From Pedobacter polysacchareus (GTDB lineage Bacteria; Bacteroidota; Bacteroidia; Sphingobacteriales; Sphingobacteriaceae), in contig NZ_JAHYSS010000007.1 of the NCBI RefSeq assembly GCF_019802255.1, positions 340,205 to 404,204 on the forward strand: a stretch of 64,000 nt of DNA. Direction: 5' to 3'. The position numbers and the translations under genes are program-made. Each line of letters opens with the position of its first letter. Positions within the stretch are counted from its first letter, which is position 1. The notes below the pieces were generated by a model. The model worked only from the letters and a program-made list of their open reading frames with translations, had not been told where the DNA came from and did no database searches. Shown in pieces: positions 43,572-52,360 of the stretch.

Positions 43572-45248
43572 ATGAAAATCTTTATCTCCCTGCTGAGCGC
43601 CCTGCTTTGCCTTCAGCTGAGCAGCTTTGCTCAATACCCTGCCCCTTCCTTAATCCCACAGCCTGTGGAAATGAAAATAGGAAAAGCCACAGATCACTTT
43701 ACCATCGCCAATAATAGTACACAGGTTTTTATCAGTGACAGCAGTTTGAAGCCCTCCGCCGAGTTCTTCATCAGCTTCATTAAAAAATATTACCTGCTGG
43801 ATTTAAAACTGACCACAGTTGCAGATCCAAACAGGAAGAATGTGATCAACCTGATTAAAGAGTATCCGGCACTGCAAGATAAAATGCCAGACCAGAAGCA
43901 GATCAAAACACCGTCACCTAAAGCCGACATAGAAAATCCAGAGCAGTATCGTCTGGAAGTGTTGGCAAAGTCTGTGACGATACGTTCCAGCGCTCCTGCT
44001 GGTGCATTTTATGGGATTCAAACCCTGATCCAGCTCTTACCGCCTTCCCCAAAACCATTTCCTTTACAAGTAAAGGCAGTCAGCATTACGGACTATCCAC
44101 GCTTCGCTTATCGCGGAATGCACCTGGATGTCAGCAGGCACTTTTTCGACATCAGCTTTGTTAAAAAATACATCGATTACCTCGCCATGCACAAGCTGAA
44201 TTATTTCCATTGGCACCTGACTGATGACCATGGCTGGCGTATAGAAATTAAAAAACATCCTCGATTAACTGCGATTGGTGCCTGGAGAGATGGTTCCATC
44301 ATTGGCCTGTATCCTGGAAAAGGAAATGACGGCGTTAGACATGGCGGTTATTACACCCAGGCCGAAGTAAAAGAGGTGATCAAATATGCCGCAGACAGAT
44401 ACATTACCATCATCCCTGAAATCGAAATGCCTGGACATAGTATGGCCGTCCTTGCCGCTTATCCGGAATTGAGTACCACACCAAAACAACCGAAAAAAGT
44501 AGCAGAAACCTGGGGCATCTTCAATAAATTCAATAATGTATTACTCCCTTCTGAGCAAACCTTTAATTTCCTGGAGGAAGTACTCACAGAAGTGATGACA
44601 CTGTTCCCCTCCCCTTATATTCATATTGGTGGAGATGAGTGTTCAAAGATCTGGTGGAAACAGTCTGCTTTTTCTCAGCAGCTGATTAAAGAAAAAGGGC
44701 TAAAAGATGAAAATGGACTGCAAAGCTATTTCATCCATAGGATTGAAAAGTTTGTGAACAGTAAAGGAAAAACCATCATCGGCTGGGATGAGATTCTAGA
44801 TGGTGGTCTTGCTCCAAATGCGATTGTCATGAGCTGGCGAGGAGAAAAAGGAGGTATCGCCGCTGCGAAACAAAAACATAAAGTGATCATGACCCCAGAG
44901 AACTTCATGTACTTTAACCATTCACAATTTCTAAAGGATGATTCCTTAACTGCAGCCAGGTACTTACCCTTAGTAGATGTCTACAATTATGAGCCCGTAC
45001 CCTCGGTTTTGACACCTGCCGAAGCCAAATACATTTGGGGTGGACAAGGCAATCTGTGGTCGGAATACATCACCAATCCAGCTAAAGTGGAGTACATGCT
45101 TTTCCCTAGATTGGATGCCTTAAGTGAAGTACTTTGGAGCCCAAAACCTAAGCGCAATTTTGCGAATTTTCAGGAACGACTTAAAGAGCAGTTTCGGAGG
45201 TATGATATGATGGGCATTAATTATAGTAAAAGGTATTTGAAGCCCTAA
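43572..45248 (+). CDS. Beta-N-acetylhexosaminidase (GH20)
   Basis: A 558-residue exported enzyme. A signal peptide (1-20, cleavage near FAQ) is followed by an N-terminal GH20b domain to about residue 170. The catalytic TIM barrel has FAYRGMHLDVSRHFF, NYFHWHLTDDHGWRIEIK, IPEIEMPGHS, and the catalytic Asp355-Glu356 pair in IHIGGDECSKIWW. It removes terminal GlcNAc or GalNAc from glycans or chitin/peptidoglycan fragments. Length is normal for the periplasmic family form. It stands alone, convergent with the DCC gene 24 bases downstream. Confidence 0.95.
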   Translation: MKIFISLLSALLCLQLSSFAQYPAPSLIPQPVEMKIGKATDHFTIANNSTQVFISDSSLKPSAEFFISFIKKYYLLDLKLTTVADPNRKNVINLIKEYPALQDKMPDQKQIKTPSPKADIENPEQYRLEVLAKSVTIRSSAPAGAFYGIQTLIQLLPPSPKPFPLQVKAVSITDYPRFAYRGMHLDVSRHFFDISFVKKYIDYLAMHKLNYFHWHLTDDHGWRIEIKKHPRLTAIGAWRDGSIIGLYPGKGNDGVRHGGYYTQAEVKEVIKYAADRYITIIPEIEMPGHSMAVLAAYPELSTTPKQPKKVAETWGIFNKFNNVLLPSEQTFNFLEEVLTEVMTLFPSPYIHIGGDECSKIWWKQSAFSQQLIKEKGLKDENGLQSYFIHRIEKFVNSKGKTIIGWDEILDGGLAPNAIVMSWRGEKGGIAAAKQKHKVIMTPENFMYFNHSQFLKDDSLTAARYLPLVDVYNYEPVPSVLTPAEAKYIWGGQGNLWSEYITNPAKVEYMLFPRLDALSEVLWSPKPKRNFANFQERLKEQFRRYDMMGINYSKRYLKP

Positions 45249-45272
45249 ATTAATTAATGGAAATGCAGCCTT

Positions 45273-45731
45273 TTATAAAAATTTAGATTTAAGTGCTGCT
45301 GAGGGTACCATACAGCTTTCCTGTTTACCCCAAATGCGGTACCGGTTTTTTGAAATCAGCTGATAGAAAAAATCTCTTATAAATGGAGGGATAATAATGA
45401 AACCATAAAGCAATGGCCAAAAGCCGCTGAGCCTTCTCGCAATACGTAATGCTGCTGTAGAACGATAATACGTTTTTCCGTTTTCCAATAATATGATGGT
45501 ATTTAATTGTTGCTCATGAGCGGTTAATGATTCTTGCTGATTTTTGGATGAAGTAGTTCTTTTTTCTTCAACGTTTAAGAAAGCCAATTGCGCTTTTGCG
45601 ACCTCAGTCTGCAATGCTGCAAAACGAAAGTAATCGTTCCGGTCTCTTTTTATAACAAACTGTACAGAATGATTGCATAGATTACAAATTCCATCAAAAA
45701 ATATCATTCCATGTTCTCTATTCCCATTCAT
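45273..45731 (-). CDS. DCC-family thiol-disulfide oxidoreductase-like protein (DUF393)
   Basis: A 152-residue protein with the family signature IIFFDGICNLCNHSVQFVIK, where DGxCxLC gives the DCC name. RDRNDYFRFAALQTEVAKAQ follows, then the C-terminal LRIARRLSGFWPLLYGFIII. The family has a thioredoxin-like fold and a CxxC-like motif, with a redox role proposed but not well proven. It lacks a signal peptide. It is transcribed alone from a -7 element about 62 bases upstream. Confidence 0.85.
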   Translation of the reverse strand: MNGNREHGMIFFDGICNLCNHSVQFVIKRDRNDYFRFAALQTEVAKAQLAFLNVEEKRTTSSKNQQESLTAHEQQLNTIILLENGKTYYRSTAALRIARRLSGFWPLLYGFIIIPPFIRDFFYQLISKNRYRIWGKQESCMVPSAALKSKFL

Positions 45732-45792
45732 TTGTCTGCCTTTACCTTATACTCTATACATATTCAAACATTGTTCCGATACAGGAATCAGA

Positions 45793-45800
45793 CAAATATA
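45793..45800 (-). promoter_or_regulatory. -7 element of the DCC gene
   Basis: On the minus strand TATATTTG lies about 60 bases before the DCC-family ATG. No good -33 is seen. Confidence 0.4.
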
Positions 45801-45934
45801 AATTTTAAATTCAGGGCATGATCTATAGTTTTATAAATAAGACACTTAAAGGATTTTACCTTCAAAATCCTTTAAATTTCCTTAAAACCGGCACAAAATT
45901 TCCTTTTCAACTTTACAGAGTTGGAACATTTTAC

Positions 45935-45942
45935 TATATTTG
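45935..45942 (+). promoter_or_regulatory. -7 element of pyrR-pyrB
   Basis: TATATTTG is an exact -7. TTTA at 45912-45915 is a one-mismatch -33 with a 19-base spacer. The leader would be only about 11 bases before the pyrR ATG, leaving no room for a PyrR-type attenuator. Confidence 0.5.
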
Positions 45943-45958
45943 ACCAATCCTTTAGTCA

Positions 45959-46507
45959 ATGCAAAAAAGAACCCTGCTAGACGGTCAGAAATTCCAGATC
46001 ACAATTAAGAGACTTTGTCATCAATTAATTGAGAACCATAACGATTTTTCAAATACTGTTTTAATTGGCATTCAGCCAAGAGGCAGTTATTTTGCCGATA
46101 GAGTGCAAAATGAACTGTCCCAAATCCTAAAAAAAACCACGATTAAGAAAGGCAATTTAGACATTACCTTCTTCCGCGATGATTTTAGAAGGAAAGACGG
46201 CATGCTTGCCGCCAACGCCAACACCATAGATTTTATTATTGAAGGGATGAACGTAATCCTGATCGATGATGTATTGTGGACCGGACGTACCATACGTTCT
46301 GCCATGGATGCATTATTGGCTTACGGCCGACCAGCACGAGTAGAACTCATGGTCTTGATAGACAGGCGTTTTTCAAGGCACCTACCGATTGAACCCGATT
46401 ATATCGGTCAGCAGGTAGACAGCTTAAATTCACAGCACGTGAAAGTGAGCTGGAAAGAAACAGAAGGAGAAGACAAAGTAATCTTAATATCAGAAAGCAA
46501 TAAATAA
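45959..46507 (+). CDS. pyrR: PyrR pyrimidine-operon regulator / uracil phosphoribosyltransferase
   Basis: A 182-residue phosphoribosyltransferase-fold protein. The PRPP-binding motif is VILIDDVLWTGRTIRSAMDA. The N-terminal part has LIENHNDFSNTVLIGIQPRG, which contains the PyrR-specific IQPRG. The FFRDDFRRKDG loop and a C-terminal PIEPDYIGQQVDSL are typical. In Firmicutes, PyrR binds mRNA to attenuate pyr genes and has uracil PRTase activity. Here the leader is too short for that kind of attenuator, so only the enzyme role is supported. It is one base upstream of pyrB. Confidence 0.93.
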   Translation: MQKRTLLDGQKFQITIKRLCHQLIENHNDFSNTVLIGIQPRGSYFADRVQNELSQILKKTTIKKGNLDITFFRDDFRRKDGMLAANANTIDFIIEGMNVILIDDVLWTGRTIRSAMDALLAYGRPARVELMVLIDRRFSRHLPIEPDYIGQQVDSLNSQHVKVSWKETEGEDKVILISESNK

Positions 46508-46508
46508 C

Positions 46509-47441
46509 ATGGCAGAAGAAAAATTATCAACCCGACATCTTTTAGGTATCAAAGATATTAACCGAAATGATATCGAATTGATCTTACAAACTGCAGATAA
46601 TTTTAAAGCTGTAATCAACAGGCCGATAAAAAAGGTTCCTGCATTGAGAGATATTACCATTGCAAATATTTTCTTTGAAAACTCTACGCGTACCAAGCTC
46701 TCTTTTGAGCTGGCAGAAAAGAGACTTTCTGCAGATACCATCAACTTTGCCGCCTCCTCTTCTTCTGTAAGTAAAGGAGAAACGCTGATTGATACGGTAA
46801 ACAACATCCTGGCCATGAAAGTGGACCTGGTAGTAATGAGACACCCCTATGCGGGCGCTGGGCAGTTCCTGAGCAGACATGTGAACGCACAAATCGTAAA
46901 CGCCGGCGACGGCGCGCATGAACATCCTACTCAAGCACTTTTAGATGCTTTCTCTATCCGCCAGAAACTAGGTGATATTGAAGGCAAAAAAGTAGTAATT
47001 GTAGGTGATATTTTACACTCCAGAGTAGCCATATCCAACATCCTTTGCCTACAGAAACTAGGTGCAGAAGTAATGGTATGTGGACCAACCACACTGATTC
47101 CCAAACACATCGAAAGTTTAGGGGTAAAAGTAGAACACAACTTAATCAAAGCTTTAAACTGGTGTGATGTAGCCAATATGCTGCGCATCCAGCTGGAAAG
47201 ACAAGATATCAAATACTTCCCTTCCCAAAGGGAATACGCCATGATGTATGGCTTAAATAAGCAAATCCTGGATAACCTGGATAAGGAGATCATTGTGATG
47301 CACCCTGGCCCAATCAATCGTGGTGTAGAGATCACCAGTGATGTGGCAGATAGCAAACAATCTATCATCCTTGAACAGGTGGAAAACGGTGTTGCAGTAA
47401 GAATGGCAGTACTTTATCTCCTTGCTTCTCAAAGAGATTAA
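46509..47441 (+). CDS. pyrB: Aspartate carbamoyltransferase catalytic subunit
   Basis: A 310-residue enzyme joining carbamoyl phosphate and aspartate in de novo pyrimidine synthesis. The carbamoyl-phosphate motif FFENSTRTKLSFELAEKRL, HPTQALLDAFSIR and the C-terminal MHPGPINRGVEI are intact. The gap after pyrR is one base, so the two are co-translated. No pyrI regulatory subunit follows, as in the class that works without it. The 132 bases to the next gene carry no clear terminator. Confidence 0.97.
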   Translation: MAEEKLSTRHLLGIKDINRNDIELILQTADNFKAVINRPIKKVPALRDITIANIFFENSTRTKLSFELAEKRLSADTINFAASSSSVSKGETLIDTVNNILAMKVDLVVMRHPYAGAGQFLSRHVNAQIVNAGDGAHEHPTQALLDAFSIRQKLGDIEGKKVVIVGDILHSRVAISNILCLQKLGAEVMVCGPTTLIPKHIESLGVKVEHNLIKALNWCDVANMLRIQLERQDIKYFPSQREYAMMYGLNKQILDNLDKEIIVMHPGPINRGVEITSDVADSKQSIILEQVENGVAVRMAVLYLLASQRD

Positions 47442-47573
47442 AACTTCGCGCTTTTTTTTATAACATTCTTGTTTTCTTTTCGTTAAAACCAGTGTTATCA
47501 ACACTTGTTAGTTTCTTATGCTAACAAGACCTAATACTATTTTTATATTCGTAGCAACCATATTTGAAATCAG

Positions 47574-50500
47574 ATGCAGAAAAAATACCTTTTTATTCCG
47601 CTATTCTTAGCAGGTAGCTTTACAACTGGCTATGCGCAGTCTAGCATACTAGTTCACCTCAATGAAAATTATCGAACAGGTCTGGAGTTACTAGACAATG
47701 AAAAATACGTTGCAGCAGCAGAACAATTTAGGTTGGTCGATAGAGCCCGCCAGAAAGCAGATGCTCAGCAGGAAAGTAATGCTGAATTATCGTTACTCAA
47801 AGAAAATGCAAAGTTCTATGCTGCCGTTTGTGCCTTAGAACTTGGAAATAATGATGCAGAAAGTCTTTTTCAGAAATTTATTAAGGATTATCCCTTAAAT
47901 GCGAATACCAAACTTGCTTATTTTCATGTTGGTAAATCGTATTTCGCGCAGGAAAACTATCAAAAAGCATTAGATTGGTTCGAAAAAACCGACCCTTCTA
48001 CCCTCTCCCAGAAACAACGTGTGGAATATCAATTCAAACAAGGATACGCCTATTTCATGTTGCAGAACATTGAAAAAGCAGAGCCACTGTTTGAAGCTGT
48101 TAAAAAAGAAAAATCAGCTTATCAGGAAAGCGCAACTTACTACTTTGCTTATATCAATTACCTGAATAAAGAATATAAAACTGCATTGGCCAACTTTGAA
48201 AAGTTGAAAGGTTCGCCTACGTACGAAGCCAGCTATCCTTATTACATCACTTCGATGTACTACCTGGATGAACGCTACGATGACGTGATTAATTATGCGG
48301 TTCCCATCTTAAAAACCACTAAACAACAGTATGAAGCAGAAATGCTCAGCCTGATTGCGGCCTCTTACTTCGCTAAATCTGATTATACCAATGCAGAAAA
48401 GTATTTCCAGGAATACTATGCGAAAAGTAAATCGGAGGTTAAAAACAACTTGTTTATCTATCAATATGGATACTCTTTATTCCAGTTGAAAAGATATCAG
48501 GAAGCCGTAGCGATTCTTGAAAAACTAGATACAGATGATGTGTACCTGCAAAGCGGGATGTATACGCTGGGCCGCTCTTTCATTCAATTGAAAAATAAAG
48601 AAAAAGCACGTAGCGCCTTCTTTAGATCTTCCAGACTTGACTTTGATAAGTTCATACAGGAAGAGGCATGGATCAATTATGCACGTCTGAGTTATGAGCT
48701 TGATTTCAACCAGCAGGCATTAGAATCTACGCAAAGCTTTTTAAAGCAATTCCCAAAATCTCGCAAAGCGAATGAAGCGAAAACGTTATTAGGCGAAATT
48801 CTATTGACCAGCAAAAACTACCAGGCTGCAATTGATATCCTGGAGCCTATTCCGGATAAATCTCCGGAAGCCAAAGAAGCTTATCAAAAAGTAACTTACT
48901 TCAGAGGTTTAGAATTCTATAATGAACGTGCATTCCCAAATGCGCTATCGATGTTCCTGCGCTCTGAAAAATTCCCTGAGGATCAGGAAATTCATGCACT
49001 CAACACTTATTGGAAAGCAGAAGCCAGTTACGAATTGAGAAAATTCGGAGAAGCAGTAGCCACTTTCGAAAAATTCCTGGAAATGCCAGGAGCCGATAAG
49101 ACTGAGGTGTATAACTTTGCAAATTATGCATTGGCTTATGCCGCCTTCGAAGATGAACGTTATGGAAAAGCGGCTTCCTATTTTGAGCGCTTCCTGAGAG
49201 GAAATGATAAAGATGCAAAAACAGTAAATGATGCGACCATCAGACTCGCCGATTCTTATTTTGTAAATAAGAGCTATGGTAATGCCTTGACCAATTACAA
49301 TAAAATTATCGCTTCCAAAGCAACCGGAGAAGATTATGCCCTGTTTCAACGTGGTATGATTCAAGGTTTAGAAGGTCAAAACGATGCGAAAATTACTACC
49401 ATGCAAAGTTTGCTGAAGCAATTCCCGACCTCAAATTATGCGGATGATGCAGGATTTGAAACTGCTTACACCTATTTCAATAAAGGAGATCTTGACAAGT
49501 CAAAAACTGACCTGATTGCTTTAATCAGTCAATATCCACACAGCAGCTACGTGCCTCGTGCATTAGTCACCATTGGTTTGGTTCAATACAACCAGGATCA
49601 GGACAATGCAGCTTTGGAAACATTTAAAAAAGTAATTGCAGACTATGCAAGTAGTGAAGAAGCCAAACAGGCACTGGAATCTATAAAAAACATTTATGTA
49701 GATAAAGGAGATTCAGAAGGTTTCATCGGCTATGCCAAAACGACCCCTATTGGAGATTTCTCCATCGCTGAGCAAGACAATATTGTATTCCAGGGTGCCA
49801 ATAACCGATACCTGAAAGGGGATGCTAAAGGTGCTTTCGAAGCAGTAAATGCTTATTTTGACAAGTTCCCTAAAGCAATTCACGATAAAGAAGCCAAATT
49901 TATCAGAGCAGAAGCATTGGTAAAATTAGGCCGTCCAGATGAAGCCATCCCTGATTATGAGTATATCCTGAACGATTGGACCAGTGATTATACAGAACGC
50001 TCATTAGTGAGTATCTCTAAGTTATTCCTGGATCAAAAGAAATATAATGAAGCTATTGTTTACCTGAAAAGACTGGAAACAACCGCAGATTATAAAGTGC
50101 ATTATACTTACGCCATTAATAACCTGCTGAAAGCATACAGTGCATTGAATATGCCAGATGATGTGATCAAATATGTAGCCCTGATCAAAGAATCTGATAA
50201 ATCTTCACAAGAAGAGAAAAGCAGTTCCGACCTATTTGCAGGAAAGGCTTATCTAGCAAAAGCTGATACGACACAAGCCGTAAAAGCTTTCAGCAATGTG
50301 GTGGAAAAAACTAAAACACTAGCCGCTGCTGAAGCGAAATACAATCTTGCTGCGATTCAATATGCAAAAAGAGAGTACAAAACGTCTACTAAGACTTGTT
50401 TTGATTTGATCAACAATATGTCTTCTTATGATTATTGGGTGGCTAAAGCTTTCATCCTGCTGGCAGACAACTATGTCGCATTAAAAGATAATTTACAAGC

Positions 50501-50591
50501 AAAAAGTACATTGCTGAGCCTAATAGACAACTATGAAGGTAAAGATGATATTGTACCAACTGCTAAGGAAAAATTAAAGAAAATTAAATAA
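47574..50591 (+). CDS. Large exported TPR protein of the envelope operon
   Basis: A 1005-residue protein with a signal peptide (1-21, cleavage at YAQ). The remainder is almost entirely tetratricopeptide repeats, at least twenty, with units such as GLELLDNEKYVAAAEQF, KSYFAQENYQKALDWFE and AEASYELRKFGEAVATFEKF. No membrane helix is seen after the signal, so it is periplasmic or outer-membrane-associated. It resembles the repeat proteins that precede receptor-like barrels in this family. It is the first gene of a seven-gene operon; the barrel gene starts 10 bases later. It probably scaffolds the complex. Confidence 0.88.
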   Translation: MQKKYLFIPLFLAGSFTTGYAQSSILVHLNENYRTGLELLDNEKYVAAAEQFRLVDRARQKADAQQESNAELSLLKENAKFYAAVCALELGNNDAESLFQKFIKDYPLNANTKLAYFHVGKSYFAQENYQKALDWFEKTDPSTLSQKQRVEYQFKQGYAYFMLQNIEKAEPLFEAVKKEKSAYQESATYYFAYINYLNKEYKTALANFEKLKGSPTYEASYPYYITSMYYLDERYDDVINYAVPILKTTKQQYEAEMLSLIAASYFAKSDYTNAEKYFQEYYAKSKSEVKNNLFIYQYGYSLFQLKRYQEAVAILEKLDTDDVYLQSGMYTLGRSFIQLKNKEKARSAFFRSSRLDFDKFIQEEAWINYARLSYELDFNQQALESTQSFLKQFPKSRKANEAKTLLGEILLTSKNYQAAIDILEPIPDKSPEAKEAYQKVTYFRGLEFYNERAFPNALSMFLRSEKFPEDQEIHALNTYWKAEASYELRKFGEAVATFEKFLEMPGADKTEVYNFANYALAYAAFEDERYGKAASYFERFLRGNDKDAKTVNDATIRLADSYFVNKSYGNALTNYNKIIASKATGEDYALFQRGMIQGLEGQNDAKITTMQSLLKQFPTSNYADDAGFETAYTYFNKGDLDKSKTDLIALISQYPHSSYVPRALVTIGLVQYNQDQDNAALETFKKVIADYASSEEAKQALESIKNIYVDKGDSEGFIGYAKTTPIGDFSIAEQDNIVFQGANNRYLKGDAKGAFEAVNAYFDKFPKAIHDKEAKFIRAEALVKLGRPDEAIPDYEYILNDWTSDYTERSLVSISKLFLDQKKYNEAIVYLKRLETTADYKVHYTYAINNLLKAYSALNMPDDVIKYVALIKESDKSSQEEKSSSDLFAGKAYLAKADTTQAVKAFSNVVEKTKTLAAAEAKYNLAAIQYAKREYKTSTKTCFDLINNMSSYDYWVAKAFILLADNYVALKDNLQAKSTLLSLIDNYEGKDDIVPTAKEKLKKIK

Positions 50592-50601
50592 GACAAGCAC
50601 G

Positions 50602-52305
50602 ATGAGATTGACGAAATTAATATATAGCACCCTACTTTTTGTGACTGCCGGATCTCTAAGCGCATTGGCACAGGATACAAAAACTACTGATAAGAAAACT
50701 GAAGAAAAAGCCGTAACGGAAGAAATTGAAGTCGTAAGACCTTATAAACCAGTACTGGCAGAAGCAGTGAAATTGAGAAGAAGTCCGGATTTAAATACCG
50801 TAAAGACCTATAAAGCTAAATTTAATTATAGCCTGACGGATAGAAAACTGGAATTGAACTCTGACATTAATAAACTGCAGGCTCAGCAAGTAGCTAAAGA
50901 AAGAGAAACAGAATTGATCAATAACTACCTGAAAGGTGGCTTCGGGATCCGTACTACGGTACTTGGCGAAGCATACATCAACCTGGGTAGAGATGAAGCT
51001 TTGCAGGCTGGTGCTTTCTTCAAGCATTTCGGACAAAAAGGTAAATTGGCAGGACAAGAGGTAAACCAACAGCAGCTAGGTATTTTTGGTAGAAGTATTG
51101 GCGATGTGGTCACCATGAGTGGTCGCGTAAACTACCAAAGAAATGGTCTGTTTTTCTATGGATTTAACCCGGAAAAACCAGAGTTAAACCTTAATCCAGA
51201 TAAACAAACGCTAAACTTTATCGAAGCAGAAGGTGAAATTGTAAACAAATTCACAGATGATCCGGATGCATTAAGCTATGCGGTTAAATTAAACGGATAC
51301 CTTTGGAATGATAGATATGCAGCAAAAGAAAACTCGATCATTTTAAATGGTTATGTGAACAAAAGAATCAGCAGCTTTAACTTAGGCCTTGCCGCTTCCA
51401 CAGAACTTGGAAATACTAAAGATGCGTTGACTAGTGTAAATAACAACCTCTTTAAATTAAATCCTTACATCAAATTAGAAGCAAATGGCCTGAAGATCAA
51501 TGCAGGAATTAATTTCGTGCAGGAATTTGGTGCTTTCTCGAAAAGTAGAATCTTCCCTGCCGTTACTGCTGATCTGACCCTGATTCCTGATTACCTGCAA
51601 TTGTTTGCAGAAGTAAAAGGTGATGTAAACCGCAATTCATTAAAGCAGTTTACAGATGAAAACCCGTTCTTAAATGCCAATATCGACATCAAAAACTCTG
51701 TAGAGAAATTGTCATTCAGCGCAGGAATTAAAGGAACCGGTGGACCAGGATTTGGTTACAAAGCCAGAGTATACCACAAGAAAATTTCGGATATGGCCTT
51801 GTTCGTAAATAATTTTGCCAACCCTACCCGCTTTGATGTGATCTATGATTTTGGAAATACAACCATGACAGGTTTAGAAGGTGAAATCTCTGTTCAGATC
51901 AGTAATTCATTGAAATGGACCGGTAAATTAAACTTTGAAGATTACCAGCCGGCCCAAGAATCAAATAGCTGGTACAAACCTCAGATGAGAATCAGCTCCG
52001 ACTTAATGTTTAATGTAACCGATAAAATTACCTTAAATGCAGCGGTAGCAATTCAGGATGCCAGCAAAGCGAAATTATACACAGTTGCCCCTGCAAGTCC
52101 ATACATCATTCCTGATCCAGCAAATGAGACTGTTGTAAGTGTAAAAGGTTTTGTAGATCTTGGCCTTGGTGCCAGCTATAAGATCAATAACAAGTTTTCT
52201 GCTTTTGCAAGAGCAAATAACCTGTTCAACTCTTCTTATAGCAGATACCTTTATTACCCAACTATCGGAACCAACATCTTTGGAGGATTAACGTATTCCT
52301 TCTAA
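50602..52305 (+). CDS. Plugless TonB-receptor-like outer-membrane barrel
   Basis: A 567-residue outer-membrane protein. A signal peptide (1-23) and a charged linker are followed by EEIEVVRPYKPVLAEAVKLR at ~40-59, a conserved N-terminal segment of these proteins that could act like a TonB-contact box. A barrel follows, with FSAGIKGTGGPGFGYKARVY and a C-terminus IGTNIFGGLTYSF with terminal Phe. The TonB-receptor plug domain (about 130 residues) is absent. It is the second gene of the operon, between the TPR protein and the SPOR protein. Role and ligand are unknown. Confidence 0.82.
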   Translation: MRLTKLIYSTLLFVTAGSLSALAQDTKTTDKKTEEKAVTEEIEVVRPYKPVLAEAVKLRRSPDLNTVKTYKAKFNYSLTDRKLELNSDINKLQAQQVAKERETELINNYLKGGFGIRTTVLGEAYINLGRDEALQAGAFFKHFGQKGKLAGQEVNQQQLGIFGRSIGDVVTMSGRVNYQRNGLFFYGFNPEKPELNLNPDKQTLNFIEAEGEIVNKFTDDPDALSYAVKLNGYLWNDRYAAKENSIILNGYVNKRISSFNLGLAASTELGNTKDALTSVNNNLFKLNPYIKLEANGLKINAGINFVQEFGAFSKSRIFPAVTADLTLIPDYLQLFAEVKGDVNRNSLKQFTDENPFLNANIDIKNSVEKLSFSAGIKGTGGPGFGYKARVYHKKISDMALFVNNFANPTRFDVIYDFGNTTMTGLEGEISVQISNSLKWTGKLNFEDYQPAQESNSWYKPQMRISSDLMFNVTDKITLNAAVAIQDASKAKLYTVAPASPYIIPDPANETVVSVKGFVDLGLGASYKINNKFSAFARANNLFNSSYSRYLYYPTIGTNIFGGLTYSF

Positions 52306-52360
52306 GCGGTTTTCGATTTAATAATTGGTGGATATAGAATTAAAATTTAATTTTACCAGA

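Noticed and set aside
45942..45958. PyrR-controlled attenuator before pyrR
   Set aside because: The predicted leader is only about 11 bases, too short for an anti-terminator hairpin, and no hairpin is visible.
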